A program made the position numbers and the translations under genes. 64,000 nucleotides of DNA from NCBI RefSeq assembly GCF_000003815.2, contig NC_049988.1, positions 23,303,488 through 23,367,487 on the forward strand, in the 5' to 3' direction. This stretch comes from Branchiostoma floridae. Taxonomy: Eukaryota > Chordata > Leptocardii > Amphioxiformes > Branchiostomatidae. The notes below the pieces were generated by a model. The model saw nothing but the letters and a program-made list of their open reading frames with translations, made no database searches and was not told the origin of the DNA. Positions 59,011-64,000 of this stretch are shown here, piece after piece; the stretch's first letter is position 1; each line of letters begins with the position of its first letter.

Positions 59011-59283
59011 NNNNNNNNNNNNNNNNNNNNNNNNNNNNNNNNNNNNNNNNNNNNNNNNNNNNNNNNNNNNNNNNNNNNNNNNNNNNNNNNNNNNNNNNNN
59101 NNNNNNNNNNNNNNNNNNNNNNNNNNNNNNNNNNNNNNNNNNNNNNNNNNNNNNNNNNNNNNNNNNNNNNNNNNNNNNNNNNNNNNNNNNNNNNNNNNNN
59201 NNNNNNNNNNNNNNNNNNNNNNNNNNNNNNNNNNNNNNNNNNNNNNNNNNNNNNNNNNNNNNNNNNNNNNNNNNNNNNNNNNN
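59011..59283. other. assembly gap (Ns)
   Basis: 273 undetermined bases. Any open frame through it is meaningless. Confidence 1.
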
Positions 59284-61668
59284 ATGGCTTCTACAATACA
59301 ATACAGACTTCACATCCTCGTCCATTTTGCAACCTGTATCAAGTTTATATAGTAGTAGTAGCTGTTGATAGTACATGTACTTACTTCTGGTTCTGCTTGG
59401 AAACGAGAAATTGTTCAACTACAAAAAACGAGTCACACAAGCAAGGTAAGTCGATGTTACTCTTAGGGTTGCCTCTTTGCAATAGTCTAAACTATCTATG
59501 AACTACATTGATTAGCACATAAACAGTTTATGTACATATTAATAATCGACTTCCCCAATGTTGACTATTACTATTGTACCTAGGTTACTTTGGAGTTCCC
59601 AGTTCCCAGCGATATAGTCCATTCTGTTGATACCGTAGAAATGGAACAACACAAGTACGGCGCTCAACAAGAGTGCCAGGGAAGGAGAACTCCTAGGGAT
59701 GGAGTTTATATCATGTCCCCGCCCCTGTAATTATCTTGTTTACTTTCCTGGAGCACAACTTCACAGCCGGTGCGGCACGGGTGCGGCACGGGAGGCGGAA
59801 ATCATCACGCCCCTGTCAATCGACGAATGTGTCTTGAATTGGAGTACAACGGTCTGTTTATGACTTTTCTACAGACTTCAGTTTCGGTTTCAACAGGTAA
59901 GGATCGTGTTTCTGTTAACGTTCCTGACATTCTAGCGTTGTGCGTTTCTATTTGCACTAACTTACCAACATACACAGTCAGAGCAATACTATACCAACAA
60001 ACAGTGGCGATAACGAGTATTAACCATAATTGGTACATGGTGGGCTGCCCTGACTGCCCGGCCCGGGCGCGCGGGGATTAACGAAGGCCTGTGTTATCAA
60101 TCAGGCGTGAAATGACCGTGCCCAAGTAAACAGTGCCATGGACTGTATAGCTTAGTAGTCCACTGGACTGTGGCGTGGAAAATATCAGCTGCCCATACAT
60201 GTACCATTATTCGTACAAAATAAGGAAATTTAGTTACAAATACAAAGTTGCACGTAAGTACTATCATGTAAGATGTAAGCCACATGTGCCACAAATCGCC
60301 GCATAGCAGGGAGTTTTTCTGAACCGAGCTCGAAGCGCGACATTAAACAGCACTTGACCATCAAAGAGACTCCAGACTAGCGATGATTATCAAAGAAATT
60401 AATGTTACCAGCGAGAAAAATAGGAACATCTTGTGTCCCGCTATTCATTATGAACAATGCGTATCTTATGTAATTAACGGGAGTACGAGGTCTCCTCACT
60501 CTAACTTCGCGATGCCTGCCTTCAACCGCCAGTTTTACCGTCAGCTGTGAAGAGGAATGGCGATCACAAGCAAACGCATCAAAACCACAATTTGTCTTCT
60601 TACCGTTGTAGCGAGGAAAATGTGAATTTTCTTTTTCTTCATTTATCACAAAAAACTTGTTTATTTTCAATACATACACTGATATACAGCCACCCTTTCA
60701 TAAGTTAGTGAGAAGTTCCTTAGAAATTACGGGACTTCTCATTCTTTGTTGGTGGGGTCAAGCAGGGGTCATGTTATTGTTTTCCCTTTGCGCTGGGTTT
60801 GGCTGGTGGAGTAACGAAAACAATAGTTTTACTCCCCGAAACAGCCCAGATAACGACATTTTTACCGTGGGTCAAAGTTGTATATTTTATTTGCCGTGTT
60901 AGAATCTCCGACATCGAAAGACCTGTAGGAATCTATGATATCAAAGGCCAAGTATGGACGGAGCATGTTTCACTGAACGGTCATGACTACCTGCAATTTT
61001 TTGGTTATCCGTAAATCGTCCGGTCTAGATTGGTTTTGTATTTGTATTTGCATTTTTTTGCTGTGGACATGCCTGATGCTCACATGATTTGCATTTGATG
61101 ATGTGGATATCGATAATTCATTCATGACCTGAATTTCTGAACGAAAAAACATTTTCGGGACAACAAACTTACGTGTTGTACATGTTTAGCCTGGCTAAAT
61201 TATGTGTTTTATCAAGGCGGTTATACAACGGCCTTTTCCCCTCATTGTTTGCTTGACATTTTAAGAACTGTAAAGAACCACATTATCATTTTTTTGTACG
61301 TGTATTTTTAAAGATTCGTCATGCGTCACTTTGCAAATCTGTGTCACGTCTTCTGTACACACAATCAGTTTTTCCTATTGTTTTACCCTTTCCCCTTATT
61401 TCTTTGTAGGGTTGTACTGGCCAATTTTTACCAGTACATGCGCAACTTTCAGTAATCAGATAATACGGATCTAAGCGCAAGCAGAAACAAATATAGATCA
61501 AGTCGTATTACAATATGGTGGTTAGTTCTCCCAACATAACTATATACGAGGTGCGTTCAAAATAAAACTTGATCAGAACGGCTTCTAACTGAAGAGATCT
61601 ACGTACTCAAGTCTTTACTCTACTCTGGAGAAAATCGTGAAAAAAGGGTTGTACAATGTGAAGAAACA
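59284..61668. other. non-coding or unrecognised stretch
   Basis: Several open frames of 60-100 codons occur on both strands (for example 59770-60081 plus, 60377-60679 minus), but none has a recognised motif or paired splice signals I trust. A transposon-like edge (cgaggtgcgttcaaaat) begins at 61548; no matching second end was found. Confidence 0.45.
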
Positions 61669-62626
61669 TCATCTACATGGACACACACATGGCACTGCAC
61701 GACAGACAGTTTCGAAGGGGGCGTCGTCAACAGGTGCCACTGAGCTGTAATAAAACCAGGCCTTGTTGACCCAAGCATCCCTCCTGAATTTGTAGGTTTT
61801 CTGGATTAACTGTTTCTTCGGTTGTTGTTTCCGGCAATGTCTTGGGTTCGCTGCATTCTCCACAAACCACACCGAGGTAAACTCCCTGTCCACGTTCTCG
61901 TTCTGCAGAAAACGGCTTTGTGCAGTAAAGTAGGCTGAATAGCTGTGTTTCCTAATTCGGTCGGCGAACCGAATACAATGTGTGGCTACCTGTCATGGGT
62001 CGTTGGAAGGGGGATTTTCGTACTGATGGATCACGGATGCACGATAAGAGGTTAGTGTAACGGCCAGGGCCCACCACGTATGGGGATCCTGCCCCATCTG
62101 GTTCATGTTAAGATGACAATAAAGATAATCGACCCTCCGTGGTCAGGCAGTTCTGGAATGTAAAGGGAACATGTACAGACCTCAGTCCTCCTCTCTGAGC
62201 TATCCCTCTAACCCTATCAAAGTTAAGCTTTACAAATGCAAGCGTCCAAAATCGTAAGGATCTTGCGCTATTTCATTTCATTGCAACGTTACTTTTGAAA
62301 ATAATGTCGTAAGTCAGAATTCCAGAGTTGCCGACCCGTGATACGAGTGTTACTGTTTAATATGCTCTCTTGCTTCAAACCATGGTGAATATCACGCATC
62401 ACATCGTATCATCAAGTTTTCAATATCTTATATACGAATAGTAAAAATCATAAAACGAAGCCAGGTGAAATCATACCTGTGGTTTACAAGAAATCGCTGG
62501 CGAAAGTGTGGTGAGGAGTCCCACATAACTGTGGTTCCCGATCCACGTCACGGCAGGCCGTTTTTCTGCTTCCAGTGCGACCCCGCCGGTCGGCCATCGG
62601 TGCAGCATCCGCGTCAGAGACTCCAT
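61669..62626 (-). CDS. possible two-exon gene fragment, unrecognised
   Basis: The minus strand has an ATG-initiated frame at 62626-62477 (50 codons, MESLTRMLHRWPTGGVALEA to CKPQ) ending at a donor CAG/gtatga. An acceptor ttttctgcag then opens 61905-61669 (NENVDREFTSVWFVENAANP to VCPCR, stop). Phases agree (0/0). It has no similarity I recognise. The evidence is only open frame plus plausible splice sites, so it may be chance or part of a transposon. Confidence 0.25.
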
Positions 62627-64000
62627 CTCAACTTCCGACGAAAAGCGTCTGCCTTCGTGCCATTGATGGTCAGGTTGTAGGGCTTATTAGATGCCATTTC
62701 CTGAGATACAGTATCTCCGCTCTTCTTGTACCTGACATATATGGCTTTCGGGCGTATCAGACGGCCAGTTCTTGCGCTTCTCAGCCGCCCTAGTAGTCAG
62801 CAAACCGTCTGCTTGAAGCATACTTATTGCGACAATACAACGTAGAACTAGAATATCGAAAAAGAGACAAACGAAAGACGCAAACGTAATTGAAACAGCA
62901 AACGTTTTCTTCAGGTCTGTACTCTCTCAAGTTATTTGAGATATTATACCTGTATCTTTATTAAATTTTTGCGTTTGGACACTTGACACAGTATTCCCGC
63001 CATTTGAAGACATGTCCCGTGGAATATGCTTTAACACCATGCCTAGATATCATATAGCGTATTTAGTTAAATCTTTATTGTGTAACGTGTAATACAGGTA
63101 GTTTGTTTTGACACAAGGTAATGTATTTTATTTCGACTTATATTTGCACTTGTCTCCGATGTCGAAGCATTTTTCTTCCCTGTTGACTGTTCAATGTTAG
63201 GCAAAAATCCCTTCTGCCAGCCTGTGAAACATGATACAGGCAGTTAGGCCGGCCCGGCTCGTACGCGCCGGCAGAAATGTTTACACACAGTGGGGTGCGT
63301 GTGCCGGAGTGATCGTTCCCCGCCACCCCAATGTGGGAGAAGGCAACTAGTGTCTGAAGGAACGCTTCAGGTTACGCCTGTTTTGTCAGGGAGGTGTCTC
63401 CTAAAAGTATTAGTCATCACATAACCACCAATATTTTTCAGTGTCATGAAGATAAATTAGAAAAAACAACAACGATATTTGCATGTATGTTCACATGTAA
63501 CCGTACACGTTACCAACAGCGTGTCTTATAATTGGCAACAGGAGCTGTCAGGCAGAGCAGCGGCTCGGTGGCAGTCATGCTTGGCTGGTTGCCCCGCTGT
63601 GAGTTCTGGCTAACATAAACATCCCTGCCATTCCTACCCATTCCCTGACCAAAGGATCTGGGTCAGGCTTCCAGGGAGCCAGTTGCCTGTTGTACAGAAA
63701 TTTCTCTCGTCCAGTGCAAGTAGCCTGGGAGGCACTGTCCAAGGTCACTAGAAAATACGAAAGAAGTTACATTGCCGCTTGCGACTTTACTAGCCACCTA
63801 TCCGTCAACTGCGCTGACATATTGTACCGTCAACCCTGGAGAAATTGGTATTGATCAAGGACATTTTATAACGTCCTTGGTATTGATGTAAAAAACAACA
63901 ACATTGTTTTACTGTGCCTTTACAAAGTTTAATATGATACATTATTGGAAATGTAAGTGTATAAGTATGATTAAATAGTCAGCCTTCCTTTTTTTCATTT
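62627..64000. other. distal right end, nothing recognised
   Basis: Composition is mixed, with no open frame, RNA gene or clear repeat that I can support. Confidence 0.4.

Noticed and set aside
58771-59501. Long frames through the N run
   Set aside because: They are artefacts of undetermined bases.

Overview
Genomic DNA of an invertebrate chordate, most likely a lancelet (Branchiostoma, inferred). Genes have many small exons with GT-AG junctions, there are two conserved metazoan housekeeping genes, short terminal-inverted-repeat elements are dense, and several minisatellites span exon-intron boundaries. I recall such 'mirage' minisatellites from amphioxus Adh; this is from memory and unchecked. 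There are no prokaryotic features. One run of Ns lies at 59011-59283.

Layout. 190-2085 is a 115-bp tandem satellite. 3248-4839 (+) holds the last two exons of di-N-acetylchitobiase (CTBS), each preceded by a ladder of decayed partial exon copies. 6816-17799 (-) holds the 3' 14 exons of ERCC4/XPF, the DNA-repair endonuclease; the two genes are convergent. About the first 310 codons of XPF (human numbering) are not found. From 19.4 to 55.6 kb (+) lies a tandem array of seven paralogous two-exon genes that I cannot assign to a named family. 55.6-64 kb is repeat-rich, with no confident gene.

The array is the most interesting part. Exon 1 (171-273 codons) encodes a Gln/Ala- or Gln/Pro-rich N terminus, one likely membrane-spanning or amphipathic segment and a very conserved beta-alpha-beta-like block. 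Exon 2 (326-468 codons) encodes an acidic, Pro/Gln-rich, repeat-prone linker with basic clusters, then a TPR-like helical domain. All copies are open from ATG to stop with intact splice sites, so all look functional. Each has a CCATTTT or CCATCTT motif 75-128 bp before the ATG. Flanks, N termini, loops and introns group the genes in conflicting ways, which implies block duplication plus gene conversion. Transposon insertions shared by some intergenic blocks and absent from others order the duplications.

Function is inferred only: a membrane-anchored TPR scaffold or adaptor, possibly in a lineage-specific signalling or immune role. Exon calls come from reading open frames and splice consensus by eye. 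No alignment or database search was run.
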